Shown one piece after another: positions 20,720 through 32,090 of a stretch of 64,000 nt of DNA (the stretch's first letter is position 1; every line of letters begins with the position of its first letter). The DNA comes from Amoebophrya sp. A120 (Eukaryota; Sar; Dinophyceae; Syndiniales; Amoebophryaceae). The notes under the pieces were generated by a model, which saw nothing but the letters and a program-made list of their open reading frames with translations, was not told the origin of the DNA and did not search any database. Position numbers and translations under genes: made by a program. The stretch is taken from positions 1,178,881 through 1,242,880 of the forward strand of contig CAJINV010000004.1 in NCBI GenBank assembly GCA_905178155.1. Reading direction: 5' to 3'.

Positions 20720-22440
20720 ACACTAGCATGCCCCCTTGTAGTGGTTAACATTCCTCCCGTGTAGGGCGTGCGGCCCGGCACGACGGCGCCGGTGCCGTGC
20801 TTGTGCCGGGAGAGGCAGGGCGCACTGGCTCCGGCGCAGCGCCTGCCGGCTAGAGTGAACCCGCCGGCCCGGCCGGGCTATCAGTGGCGCACATAATACC
20901 CTCGCCACCAGCATCGAACACCGCCAAAAGCTGCGGCGCAAACAGCTCCCGCGCCTCGGGGTTCTCGCGGGCCGTCGCCGATAAGACGGGCGGGCGCGCC
21001 ATCGCGCCGGCGAAGTGGTCCCGTCCTGCGGGATTCGTCCCCGCGCAGGCCGGCAGGCACTTACCGGGGCGCCCCCGGAAGCGGCGGGCGGCGGGCGGCA
21101 GCGCCCGGAAGCGGAAGCGGCGGGCGGCAACGCCACGCCCTGGCGCCGCGCAAGCAGACTGAGACTGGCACACGCGGGGAAGTAGGCGCGCACGCGCCCC
21201 ACACGCACCCGGCTGCTCCTTCGCCGGGGGAAAGCCGGCACCTTGCCCATTTTGCGAGCCCTCTCGCCCCATTTCTTCTGAAATTCATTGCCAGCGGCCG
21301 CCCGGCGGCTGCGTGGGTGTTGCGTCAGCAGCTCGCTTGCTCCACCATCGCGCGCCGCGGCACTTTCGTCGTCGCGCTCCTGTTGCGGCCGGCTGGCGTG
21401 CGAAGCCTCTTGGCGGCGCACGCCATTCGGCGCGTGTTGCTTGGATATGCTTGCGCCTGTCCACAAACGCAGCGCGCCCCTTGCGGGGGGCCCTCGCCAC
21501 CCTGCCCGTCCGTGCCCCGGGAGGTTGGCCGCGTCTCCGGAGACCCCAACAAAGAAGACACGCCCCGCCAAGCACGGCAATTCCCTTCGCCACCCACTTG
21601 TAGGCGTCTACGGCCCAAAGCAAGAGGGGCCAGCGCACTGCTATCCAAGGACGGACGGGAGGCGCGCGGCCATGGCCATGCCCACAGCTGTGGCCCACAG
21701 CTTCTCGCGGCCCAGGCCGTTTTCCAGCCTTTGGACTTCCCGCCCCAGTTGTGTCGCCGGTTCTGTTTTCTGCCGCCCGCCGGACTGGTCCCTGTCGTGC
21801 CTGTTCTGGACCATTCCCAGAAAGCAGGAGGGCCCGCGATTTGATTTGGGGCCCCATACTTGTATGCCCCCTGCTGCCGTGTCTTGCCGCGGACCCGGCC
21901 GCGCCGGGGGTACCCCCAAAAACGCGCACGGTGCTGGGGCAATAGCAAAACAGGGCGCGCGCCCCGGCCCGTGCGTTTCTTTGCCCGCTGCGGCGGCGCC
22001 CCCGCCCCGCCTCCGCGGGCGCGTCGAGGTTGCCCAATCCTCTGCAGAATCCGCCCCCGGGCCCGTCCTTGCTTCCGCCACAGCTGACTCCCCGGGGCCG
22101 CATGGTCCGGGCACCCCCAAGCGACAAAACCCCCAGCCGCCGGCCTTGGCCGCTCAGTTCGGCAGCGGCGCGCCCAGCGCCCCGCGGCGCGCTCCATTCT
22201 GAAAGCGCGGGCGTCGCACTTACGCAATTCGCGACGGAGCTCGCGGCGCGTAAGGCGGGGCATCTTTAAGGCTTTGGCAGTGTTGTGGAACACAATCCGG
22301 GCCGCCGCTCCGGCGTGCCAAGACGGCGGCCCGCCGGCGATGGCACGGGCGCCCGCGGCGCTGCGCTCGCAGTGGGTCCGTTAACGGGTGCGCCGCCCCT
22401 GCGCCCCCGGCCGGTCTCCAAAGATCTACAGTGGTGGCCC
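20720..22440. other. GC-rich island without recognisable gene
   Basis: Composition changes sharply to high GC for about 1.7 kb. Long open frames occur on both strands and overlap one another (for example 21325-22293 minus and 21288-22202 plus), as GC-rich DNA does by chance. Translations are Ala/Gly/Arg/Pro rich with no motif. It may be a GC-rich repeat, a non-coding RNA locus or foreign DNA; nothing seen decides between them. Confidence 0.5.
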
Positions 22441-22723
22441 CAGCACTATGCTGATCCTCTTCTCCGATCCGGCAGTAGAAGTAGAAGTTGTAGTGCCTGC
22501 AGCAACAACAGAACACTTACTACAGCGCCACGCCTGTGGCGTTGCGCCTGCGTGCAACATGTGCTAGCCTTTTCAACACTGTTCGGTTGGGAATGTCTCC
22601 AGTTGATCATGAGGTTTCTACTCTTTTGTCGCTCGTTCGTTCTTTTCCTGACACGTGTTGCTACTTGTCAACAACAATACCAAAATCACATGGCTTCCTT
22701 TCCACATCCCCTGTCCAACATCG

Positions 22724-24759
22724 TTATGATTCGTTCGTCCCCTCGAAAAATCCCACGTTTCTATTCAAGTAGCCCACACCAAAGTGGCTTCCCTGAGGCT
22801 TCTTCACCGGTGCTGCCCTCTGCCTGGGTCTGGAGTTTTTCTCTCTCTTGTTCCTTGACCGCGATCTACTCCTCGAGTTCCTGATTTTTCTCCCGCGGCT
22901 TTGGTCATTTTTACGCCGGTTTTTCGAGTCCTTTCTTCGGCTGCGACTACGATCGCGCGGCGCGGCCCTCTTGCCGCTGCGACTGCGGCTTTTCTGATTA
23001 TTTTTCGGACTTCTGCTACGGCTACAAGAACGCCGCCTCCGATCATAATTTTTCGGATTTCTGCTGCGACTCTTTCGATTCCTGCTCCGGCTGCGCACAG
23101 CATCTCGCAAACCCTGCCTGGAAGATAAATCTTTCTTCCTTCGGTCGCGGGAGTCGTTCCTACTTCTGTCACGCGACCTCCGGTCCTTCCTGCTCTCCTC
23201 GGATGAATCCTCACGCACTGGTTCTTTGTCCAGATCTCCAAATTTGTCGTGGGTCCACTTGTTATCCCTCCGAGGACGCGTTGTGCCTCCATTTCTCTTC
23301 CGACTATCTGCATCCCGCCGTTGTTGTTTCCTCCGTCGCCCCCTTTCCGAGGACCTGGACCGGCTCCGCTGCCTTTCCCGCGACGGACTGCGCTTGTTTT
23401 TCCGGTCAATCGCCTTCAACAGCTCCTCCTTCTTCATCGGCGACAAGTCGATCTATGAACTGCAAAAGTATGGTATCGCACTCGCATAAATGCATTACAA
23501 ATTTCGTCAGAATGAGAAGTGAAATTTGTGATGCGGATTTACCTTGAAAAAAAGATTAAGATTTGTAATGAAGGATTACAATACGAGTACGATACTTTTG
23601 CACGGGATACGATCGACTCCTCGTCCAGTTCCCGCTGCCTGTTCACCTTTTCCCCCTTTTCGTTGTGCAACTGCATCCTCCGCTTCAAAATCTCCTCGGC
23701 CAGATCGTCGATGAGACTCTTCTCCTGGTTCTGTTTTCGGTACACCTCGTAATCATTCTCCTCCTCGGGGATGAAGGGCTCCTCTGCAGCTCCTTCTACT
23801 CCTGCTGCATCTTCATTTGGAGGTGCACCCCCGCCGTCGTCAAGTAAATCAGCATCGTCGTCCTCTGAATAACCAACATTGGTAGTTCCATCCTTGTGTT
23901 TGTTCATCCCGGAAGCCGCAGTCGTCCTTGCCGCTGCCTTACTGGTAGTATTCGGCCCCAGTTGGTACTTCTGGACGATTTTTTCCTTCTGCAACAACAT
24001 CCTTTCAATGGGGTTCAAGTCCGCAGCTTGCTCCTCGTCATCGATATCCAGCACGTTCGCTCGTTGTAGTTCTATGGAAGTGTCAGAATCGAAATTGACA
24101 AAATCGAAATATTTGCGATGCACAAAATCGATGTCAGTTGGAGCCTCAGTTTTTAAGTGGCGCATGACAAATTTCGGGAGCACCCAAATCCAGTCTGTCA
24201 TGCTGTTTGGGCAAAGAAGACTCCTCCTGTCGTGCTACTCTGGCAGCACATTGTATACTTACCCCTAAACAGGCTTGCAGTTGGTCTCATTTGCCTGCTC
24301 CCCAATACAGGCCTTCAGTGCCCTACATTTTATGCATCACAAATTTTTCGATTTTGTCGATTTCGACGATCCTGACACATCCATAAGTTCCGCTCCGGAT
24401 TTATTGTTCGCGCTGCCCGCTCCAGCGCCGGGCAGTGTCAGGATAGACGCTGCGGAGAGATTCGTGATGCTTGGCTTGTGAATAACCTTACCCGCGGCTT
24501 CTTCCCTTTCCAGCCTCAGCTGTTCGTTTTCAGCGTCGAGTAAAATCTTTTCCTCGGTGGTTAATTCTTTCAATTTCAAAATCGGGTTCTTTTTCCCGAG
24601 GGTCATATCCTCCAAAGGTCGTTGCTTCACTTTTGGCAGCCTGGACAAATCCAGCTTTTCTCTCTTGGACTTCTTGTCCTTTTTATTTTTCTTCTGCTTT
24701 TTCGCCTCCTCCACCTCCTCTATCTGGCGTTCCAGCGCCCGCATCGGGTCGTTGTCCAT
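22724..24759 (-). CDS. RS-domain nuclear protein
   Basis: About 500 residues, three exons: 24759-24386, 24072-23610, 23453-22724. The N-terminus (MDNDPMRALERQIEEVEEAK) runs into a Lys-rich coiled-coil-like region, then an acidic middle part (DIDDEEQAADLNPIERMLL; FIPEEENDYEVYRKQNQEK), then a long Arg/Ser domain (SPSRERQRSRSRSSERG and many SRSR repeats) to the end (VGYLNRNVGFFEGTNES). RS domains are typical of pre-mRNA splicing factors and regulators in the nucleus. I do not recognise the specific orthologue and see no RRM. Both introns are TIR elements (F4, F3); the joins give SGAELQRANVLD and DEESIDLSPMKK. Confidence 0.82.
23454..23609. mobile_element. F3 introner-like element in the RS-domain gene
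   Basis: 156 bp. Ends TATGAACTGCAAAAGTAT and GATACTTTTGCACGGGATA; exact duplication CGATC (23449-23453, 23610-23614). Confidence 0.92.
24073..24385 (+). mobile_element. F4 introner-like element in the RS-domain gene
   Basis: 313 bp. Ends TATGGAAGTGTCAGAATCG and CCTGACACATCCATA; exact duplication AGTTC (24068-24072, 24386-24390). Same length as the tufM copy, with shared interior such as AAGTGGCGCATGACAAATT and GTCATGCTGTTTGGG. Confidence 0.94.
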
Positions 24760-25602
24760 TTTGAGAGATTGCTACAGTACTACTCTAAGAACAAAAAGAA
24801 AAAACAGCAAATTTTGCGTCACGTATTGTGATGATAATGAACTACCGAGACTGGTGCGACTGGCGCAGCTGCTGGTGGACGCATTTACTAAACTGAATGA
24901 CTCACTTTTTCTTTGTCTTTATCCACTGCATGATTGCTACTGGCTGTTGAGAGAAAACTGCTTGAAAGAAGAAAACGAAGAAGCGAAAGCTGTTCCGCGG
25001 AATGATTGCTTTGCCCTCGCTTCTGCAAGGGCCTAGGTGCGGATCGAGACATGAGGTAGTCTACGAAAGAAGATCAATAGCGGGGCGCTTCTTCATCAAC
25101 AAAAGTTTAGGATCGATTACTTATTGATGAACACCGGTCTTGGTCTTTCAAAGGGGTCACTCTCTAACCATGTTTTTACTGTACGAGATTGATATGGTTG
25201 CTAGTACACTTTTCTTGAAGAAGATAGAATTACAAGTATTCAGGCGAAACAAATTTGCTGTGTGGACTGATCGATCATGCGAAACTTTGCTGTGTGGACT
25301 GGTCGTAAACAGATTGATGGAATACGAATCAATGCAAAAAATTGCTAAAAAATAACTCAAAACGAAAGCTACAAGAGATCTCTGTAACTACAAATTGCTT
25401 CAATGCAAGAGAACCGTACCGACCTTATTTCGAAAGAAAAATGCTTCGTCTTTGGTCGAAACGCCATAGCGAGGCACATAGTGAAAAGAAGAAGAACAAA
25501 TACAACCGGAAGCGGCCGGCTTATAGGTTAAGCATCAAAATTAAAGTCACGAACAGAATCACGTAATAAAACTTACTATCAAAATATAAACAGCCCGCCT
25601 CT
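24760..25602. other. Intergenic region
   Basis: About 0.8 kb, AT-rich. Nothing supported. Confidence 0.55.
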
Positions 25603-26298
25603 TCACATGATTACGCACGCATTGCCCATTCTCCCCGTCGGATAGCTGCTGCAGATTCCGCAGTAGCTCCCGTCCTTAAACTTGCCCTCTCGGCCGTCTT
25701 CTTCAGCTTCCATCAGCAACACAGGCTGTTTTGGGAACATGGGCTGCTGCAGGTTCCCGCGAAGGCACCGGTTGGTCGTACCGTGCGGCTCGAGAATCAA
25801 CTCCAATTCCGACTTCGTTCCTGCAGCTGTTTGGTTCGACGAACTCTGTGTTTCCCTATTGCTGGTCGACGCGCTGTGGAGCTGCAGGAAGACTAAGTCC
25901 TTGGTCTCGTCGTACAGTGCGAAACCCTCTAGCGGCTCCTTAAAGGGCGCCAGTTTGTTCTTCGGACTGGGGGGAGAGGTAGTTCTTACTGGAGAAACAT
26001 TATCAGAAGAAGTTGTTCCGGCAGGGCTCGCGGTGGTGACCTCGTCGACGTCATTATCGTTCAACACCACCGTCCCGGCGAACAACTCGTGCGAACCAGA
26101 GACAATCCCTGTCGCTTTATCAATCGCGTGGATGGTAATTTGGTACTGCTGGGCAAAAGCAGGATTCAGTCCGGGGATCGTGGTGTGTTCCGGATTCGCT
26201 TTTCGATTCGCGACAACGGAGGGAGTTTGACGCGGGATGATCTGCAGCGACCCGCTCCAGAGCGTGGCGTTGAGGGAAGAAAGGTTGCGAAGTTCCAT
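25603..26298 (-). CDS. Hypothetical protein with C-terminal CaaX box
   Basis: Single exon, about 231 residues. I chose the ATG at 26298 (MELRNLSSLNATLWSG). The N-terminal half has alternating hydrophobic strands (TLWSGSLQIIP; QYQITIHAID; ELFAGTVVLND; FALYDETKDLVFLQL), suggesting a beta-rich fold; a Ser/Thr/Pro linker and an acidic Glu segment (LLMEAEEDGREGKF) follow. It ends CGICSSYPTGRMGNACVIM: the last four residues CVIM are a textbook CaaX prenylation motif, with nearby cysteines that could add palmitoylation. This predicts a membrane-anchored protein. No family recognised. Confidence 0.75.
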   Translation of the reverse strand: MELRNLSSLNATLWSGSLQIIPRQTPSVVANRKANPEHTTIPGLNPAFAQQYQITIHAIDKATGIVSGSHELFAGTVVLNDNDVDEVTTASPAGTTSSDNVSPVRTTSPPSPKNKLAPFKEPLEGFALYDETKDLVFLQLHSASTSNRETQSSSNQTAAGTKSELELILEPHGTTNRCLRGNLQQPMFPKQPVLLMEAEEDGREGKFKDGSYCGICSSYPTGRMGNACVIM

Positions 26299-26812
26299 AT
26301 GCAAGGGGAGAAAAACAGCCAGGAATGATGGAAGGCTACACGTTTTTTATGTGCTTTGATGTTTGACCCTTTCTTGCGCGGAAAAATGAATGGTCCACTC
26401 GACAATAAGTCGTGATGAGTGACTAAGAGCATACTTGCAGCAGGGGTCGTGTTTGTGTTGAAAACTCGAATTTCTAAGACGTCTAACAAGCACTCAAGAA
26501 GAGGTCTTGCTTATATTAGTTCGGGTGGTCCTGTTGGAGAATTCGACAAAATCTAGACATCAAGGCGATTGGCATCCTTTTTTCACTTCCATGATAGATA
26601 GTACCTCGTACAACTCGTTCGTCATGTTTTTTGTTCTTCACTACTTGCAAAAATACATCAAAAGCCGTTTGGCAATGGCATCAGCAGCACCTTGTGCCCA
26701 TGCATATCTTTATCATTCCAGACGATTCAGTAACGTCCACCGCATCATGCAAAGGCAATCTCCTTAAGTACTTAGACTTACCAGCTGCTTGACAGCACAA
26801 ATAAAACACCTC
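26299..26812. other. Intergenic region
   Basis: About 0.5 kb; nothing supported. Confidence 0.5.
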
Positions 26813-28716
26813 TCAGTCCTGCTGTTCTCGATCTTCCCTTGCATATTCCAGAAAATCATTGTAAAAGGGCGGATTCCTCGGCAACGCCGACTCCAAAAGT
26901 TGCTTGGAAATGAAACTGGTGGAGTCCCCACTCGTCGTGTTTGGAACAATAGTACGACCAGCCAAGTGACCTTCCCTGGGCGTGTTGGCTGCGGAGTCGA
27001 GCCACTCCGTTCTCGCGGTGTCCAGCGGGTTCACATATTGTTGCAGACTTTCATCTCCGGTTGCGAAGAACGCGGGGGCACCACTTGACATTTTCTGTGT
27101 AGAAGAAGTTGTAGTCCCCGCCGCAGGTGTTCTGCCTCTTGGACTTCTAGGCGAAGACGATTCTTGATGATGTGCGAGCACTTTTAATGTACTATCACTA
27201 TCTTTCGAAGTTTTATTATTTTTGCCACCGTTCGAGACTCCTACTCCTGGCAGCGCAAGCTTCCCGACGTTCTTCAAAAGAATTGGTGCGTCAACATCCA
27301 CTTGCTCCGTTGCCGTCTGCCTCGTGTTACTATCGCGACTGCCCAAGGAAATGTCGGAGAACCGCGAATCTTTATCCCCCTGATGTCCCGCTGCAGTTGT
27401 TCTACTTCCCAAGGCTGGAGCGCTGGACGGCAGAGTTGTGCCTCTTTGGCTAGAGTTTTTTCCTTTGCCTTGTATCATCATCATCCCTGGTTTATTATTT
27501 TTCGCAGCAGCTGCACCAGGAGTAGCTCCCGTACTGAAAGTTTCTGCCCCATTTGAGGATATCAAGACACTAGGCTGCTGGAGCTGCACCGTTTCTCCCT
27601 CCCCGTGCAACGTTTCCCCACGGAGCGCTTGCGACTTCAGAAAGGATTGTTTGTTTTTGCTGCTGTTTCTATCAGCTTGGAACTCCACGTGCAAGTCGTC
27701 GGCTGTTAGAATTTGCGAGTTTTTCCGCGAAATATGATGTCTGCCAGACTGGTGCGAAGTCGACGTCGCTGCCATCCCTGACAAACTCTGCGCGCTTCCG
27801 GGTGGCGTGATGATTAGCGACTCGTCGTGCTGCAGTTGCATTTGCCTTGCAGGAGGAGGACCAGCACTACTGATACTACTGCCATAGTGGTCACCCTCGA
27901 TGCTATCATGGAACATCAAAAGCTCCGCATCTTCGTCCCCAGCGGCGGGCGACTGCGATCTGACCGGAAAATTCGGTGTGACGTAGCCATCGGCAGAATC
28001 GACGGATCCCTTCGAGGACCCGTTATTAATGTTGCGATTTAGCTCCTGAATCATGTGCAACTTCGGCGTCCTCGGCGTTTCCGGAGAAAGGTCGTCATTC
28101 CCCGAAGTAGAACTTCTCGCACTGCGGCGTGGGCTCCTCGGAGGAGCGGCCTGTTGTAGTTCTCCTGCAGTTCTACTACTACTACTACCTCCTGGTGAAG
28201 AATAACTCAGCCCCGAAGTAGATTTCTCCGTGTTTGCTTGCACTCGTTGGTCTAGCGAAGGTAAATTCAGCTTCAGGCCTGGATTCGAGCGGGGCGAGCT
28301 GGTGGTCGTACTGAGTGAAGCCGTCTCCGCGTTTTTGCGAGGCGTTTCCGCGTATCAAATGTAAAAGTGTCTGGGTCTGGAAACTTGTGATGCTGGGTGG
28401 CGTCTCATGATGAGGCCACAAATGCTGGCTCAGCATGACAAGTTTCTGAGGTTCTACTTCTAGGTGTTGCCTATTCTGCATGACAAACTGCGTTTCTTAA
28501 TCACAGAAAAATGGAGCTCTTGGGTAACGTGCATGACAGATTTGAGAATCATGCCAGACAAGCATGACAAACATGCATTCTTCCAGACCCACACATTTTT
28601 ACATTTGATAATGCGCTTGCTGGAGGCGAGCTGGTGGTCGTACTGAGTGAAGCCGTCTCCGCGTTTTTGGCCGGCGACGATGCGCTTGCTGGAGGCGAGG
28701 TCTTGTTCTTCGGCAT
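26813..28716 (-). CDS. Ser/Gln-rich hypothetical protein
   Basis: Two exons: 28716-28611 and 28352-26813, about 545 residues. The start MPKNKTSPPASASS is the first ATG. The chain is Ser/Pro/Gln rich with polar repeats (SPRRSARSS; TPRTPKLHMIQELN), a likely disordered regulatory protein; the C-terminus (LLESALPRNPPFYNDFLEYAREDREQQD region) looks more ordered. A 45-bp unit is present once in each exon (28625-28669 and 28293-28337), so the protein has a repeated NAETASLSTTTSSP segment on both sides of the F1 intron. No family recognised. Confidence 0.75.
28353..28610 (+). mobile_element. F1 introner-like element between duplicated coding segments
   Basis: 258 bp, subtype a. Ends TATCAAATGTAAAAGTGTCT and TTTTTACATTTGATA. 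Flanks CCGCG and ATGCG match only 3 of 5. The frame that continues into the long ORF downstream is recovered when the element plus a few bases are removed. Confidence 0.88.
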
Positions 28717-31350
28717 GATTGATTTTTGATCACTATTTTGCTGCCAAAGAATTCAAAGTCGACACAACAAGAAAAGCTAGAAAGGTTTCTATTACCCGCG
28801 TGGAGTGACAATGAGTGGTAGTAGTATCAGATGATCGCCGGTCGTATCCTATAATCAGGGCAGAACAATATTGTTTTCTTGGGAGGGGGCGGTTCGGAAA
28901 CTAAAACGAAAATGTTACAGCTGGGCTGCGAAGTAGACGACGCAGTTGTTTCTGTCAGAGTTTGTCTTTGTTTTCATCCAAATGGATTTAATTCAACGCA
29001 GAACGAAAAGCAAAAGAAGCACGAAAAGCTGCTGCACACTCGAAACATAGATGGAGTTCTCACGGTGTCGTAGGCGCACGAAACGAAATCACACAAAAAC
29101 ACCCGCTGCACGAACATCGGAGAGGACGGTGATGAATTTATAATGAGAAACGAATGACAACACTGCACAAAAAACGCACCGAGTTCTTCGTCACAGCTGA
29201 CGGCGCGCAAACAGACTTCTCGCAGAAAGAACGAGGACGATACCGATAGCATTTCACAGTAGGCTTCTGCGAAACAACATCAGTCACGAACAATTCCGGT
29301 TTGGTCGATCCGTCTCTCAGGCGATCAACCTACTTGGAAGTCAGTGTCAGTACTTGAAATTTTTTGCGAAAAAATAAAGCAGGTCTTCGTTTGTAGAGAA
29401 AGCGAAACGGAACCGTTTATAGTAGTGTTTCGTTCTAACTTCAACAAAGTACATGTGCTTTTAGTTGTTTCTTTAAGTACATATGTTGGGCAGGGATATA
29501 GGATTCATCTTTGGCGGACTTTTGTCATCTTCTGCAAGTAGAAGTAGCATGGAAACAATAACGAGTATCAATACTTCGTTCTCTAGGGGTTCTTAATGCT
29601 TTTCTCTTTTTGCGTACCATTTTCGTTTAATTTCCCGCACGTAGTCTATGCATATTTTTGCATCAATACCAATAGTCGTGGCCTTAAATTATAGTCTTCG
29701 ATCGCGTTTGCGTTGATGTACAGGAGCAAAATAGTATTAAACGTATCGATATTTGGTCGTGTTAAAGCGTGTAAGTGGGTAGTTTTTGCAGTCGTGGTGC
29801 AACATGCTGCAGTACTATGTCACTGCATAGTAGTTGTTGTGCAGCTTATAATTCAGCCCGCCTGCACTTGTCGATCGTTTTCTCAGCTTCCAGCCTGAAT
29901 AAAACAAAGCAATATTTTGAATGGGCTTGGTGGATATTAATACTGCTGAGCTATTCAGGCTGCTATGTTGACCAGCATCCTGGTCATCTTCACGATAAAC
30001 TACATTTGCTGGTGGAAAAAAATGGGTACGGTGTGGAAGAGTTACAACTTACTTTGCCCAACATCATCTACTTCTACGTCTAAATTCCTGCACCATCTAC
30101 TGGATAAAAAGCTAAGATGTTGAATCTCCATATCTGATAGTTTGTCAGGTACTATCGGGATTCCTCACCAGTAGATAGATTGTTTCGAGGACCTCCAAGG
30201 CCGCACGTCAACAATAGGACGAGATCGGGCCAGGCTTTACAGATGAAAATGAAGCAGCGAATTAGTTCTTGAAAGAGAGCTTCATACTACGCATTCAAAT
30301 TGCTCTGCTGCATACTTTTGGATGTTGTCGCTCGCCTATTCTATACTTCGCCGTCGTCGTGACTCTACTCGTCCAAGTGGAAGTTTTTTTCCCGTGGCAA
30401 AGGCTCTTTTTATGCTGGAGGGTATCAGCTGGTACTAGTATTCTCTGTTTTTTATTCGTAGCGAGAATTGTCAATATCAAGCATGGACATGCGCTAGTAC
30501 AACAGGGTTCATGATGTACGTAGTAAGCGGGGTACAAACCTTCTCCTTGTGGCCTTCTATTTTATTGGACGACTTATACTAGAAACAGGAGGGTTTTGCA
30601 ATGGAAGGATGCACGACATTGTCCAGGACATATTACGTCCGATTCTCCATGCGGGTCTTGCGGCTGTGATTCTGCAGGTACAGATTCCGGAACTAACTTG
30701 GTACAAAAATTCGCTACATCATCGCCCTCATCGACTTCAATACAACTGAGAGCTGAATCAAAAAGAAGCTATAGGCAATCGCAAAAAGCAATTGAGAATC
30801 TGAAGAACCCCCCCAGAAAAAGCGAAGGTTGCAGCTATAAGAAGTGTCGTACTAGTACTAGGTCTCTATTATATCGGGGCCGCGCGGTGGAATCGATTCA
30901 AGAAAAAGAAAAAAAAGCACAGTAGTCTTGCTTTGATAAAAAATTCTACCCCTTCTATTTTTATTTTTTTGCCCTATTTAGAAAACTTGTGACGACGAGC
31001 CAAGAAGTCCAGCTCGAGGCATCTTCAAAACTACAGCTCTAGAAGCACAAGAAGGCAGGATCTACTGCCTTTCAAGCTCGGACGAAAAAATAAAAGTGTT
31101 TACAACACGACATGTAGGACAACTACATCCGCCCCGAGGCTGACTAGGTTTCGCCAGCTCGGGCCGGTGCGCATAGCAGAATCAAATTCATCATCGTTGA
31201 TAAGCATAATCATCCCAGGAGGTTCTTCTTTGGCGAAGCTGACGCAAAGACGTCGTAAAGTTTTTACAGTAGAAATTCTATCGTGCTGTCCGTTCTGTTG
31301 GTTCCGACCGTCTGATTTCAAAAAAATGCATCAAACGACCGCGGATAAGA
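28717..31350. other. Long non-coding stretch
   Basis: About 2.6 kb, AT-rich, only short open frames on both strands with no motif or plausible splice partners. No F1-F8 element and no recognisable RNA gene. A spliced or fast-evolving gene could be missed here. Confidence 0.5.
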
Positions 31351-31440
31351 ACCGAGGTATAGAACTAGGAAGAATAATGAGCCTTTTATTGTACAGTCCG
31401 AGAGTTGTCAATCAGGCACCGGAGATGTTGACCCCTGAGA
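31351..31440. repeat. Direct repeat, left copy
   Basis: About 90 bp from ACCGAGGT to TGACCCCTGAGA. The core GAGCCTTTTATTGTACAGTC through GGAGATGTTGACC is almost identical to the copy at 32337-32430. Confidence 0.88.
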
Positions 31441-31468
31441 AGGGATGAAAAACAGGAGCGCCGCAGGG

Positions 31469-31592
31469 TCCTTTTAGTGAATATGCCGGGGGGTATGGCA
31501 AATATGTGGGGCTATACCACCCCACATATTCGCAATCAGGGCGGCATACTGAATATTTGGGGTGGAGGGGGCCCGCATAGTCACTAAAAGGA
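31469..31592. repeat. Small inverted-repeat structure with internal hairpin
   Basis: Outer arms at 31469-31486 (TCCTTTTAGTGAATATGC) and 31575-31592 are complementary at 17 of 18 positions. Inside is a perfect 11-bp hairpin, AATATGTGGGG at 31501-31511 and CCCCACATATT at 31520-31530. Could be a miniature transposon or a structured RNA. Confidence 0.7.
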
Positions 31593-32090
31593 CTAAAAGG
31601 AGAGCAGCGCCGGCGCCAGCAACCGACGCGAGACGGAAACGAAGCCGACCTGTGGACGGGCCTCACAAAGCCCGAAGGCTTTTCAACAAGGCGACAACGC
31701 CGCCGCTGGTATGCTACGTGCGGCGAGCTGCGCGACGGATCAAAAACCACCCGCAGGGTAGGGACTGTATGCCCACGGGCAACCAAGACAGGTCGCGCGG
31801 CCGCCTTCCTTTTTGCCCCCGGCCAAGCCGACACACACGCGGAGCCCTTTTGGTTTTCGTGCGGGCGCCCCAAGCCGTAGCCGCCACGCCGGAATCGCCC
31901 CAAGGGCGAGAGCCGCCGCGATGGCACTCGGCTGTGGCTGAAGGTCACTCCGGGGAAATTGATGAAAATCCCGCAGCGCCATGCTAGGCGCTCACTGCTT
32001 TGCACGTGCATGGAGGGCAAACGCAAATCGAAAAGGTCGGCTTCACAGGAGGCCGCCGCCGGCGCCAATATTTGTAGCGAGTCTGTTTAA
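31593..32090. other. GC-rich block between the direct repeats
   Basis: High-GC segment with overlapping open frames on both strands (31412-32068 minus, 31562-31987 plus), low-information Arg/Ala/Pro translations and no motif. Similar in character, not obviously in sequence, to the island at 20720-22440. Confidence 0.5.

Noticed and set aside
21288-22293. Long overlapping open frames on both strands of the GC-rich island
   Set aside because: High GC removes stop codons in all frames; no motif and no codon bias choosing one strand.
28879-30925. Several 60-110-codon open frames between 28.9 and 30.9 kb
   Set aside because: Short, AT-rich, mutually overlapping, without motifs or consistent strand; no splice-compatible partners found.
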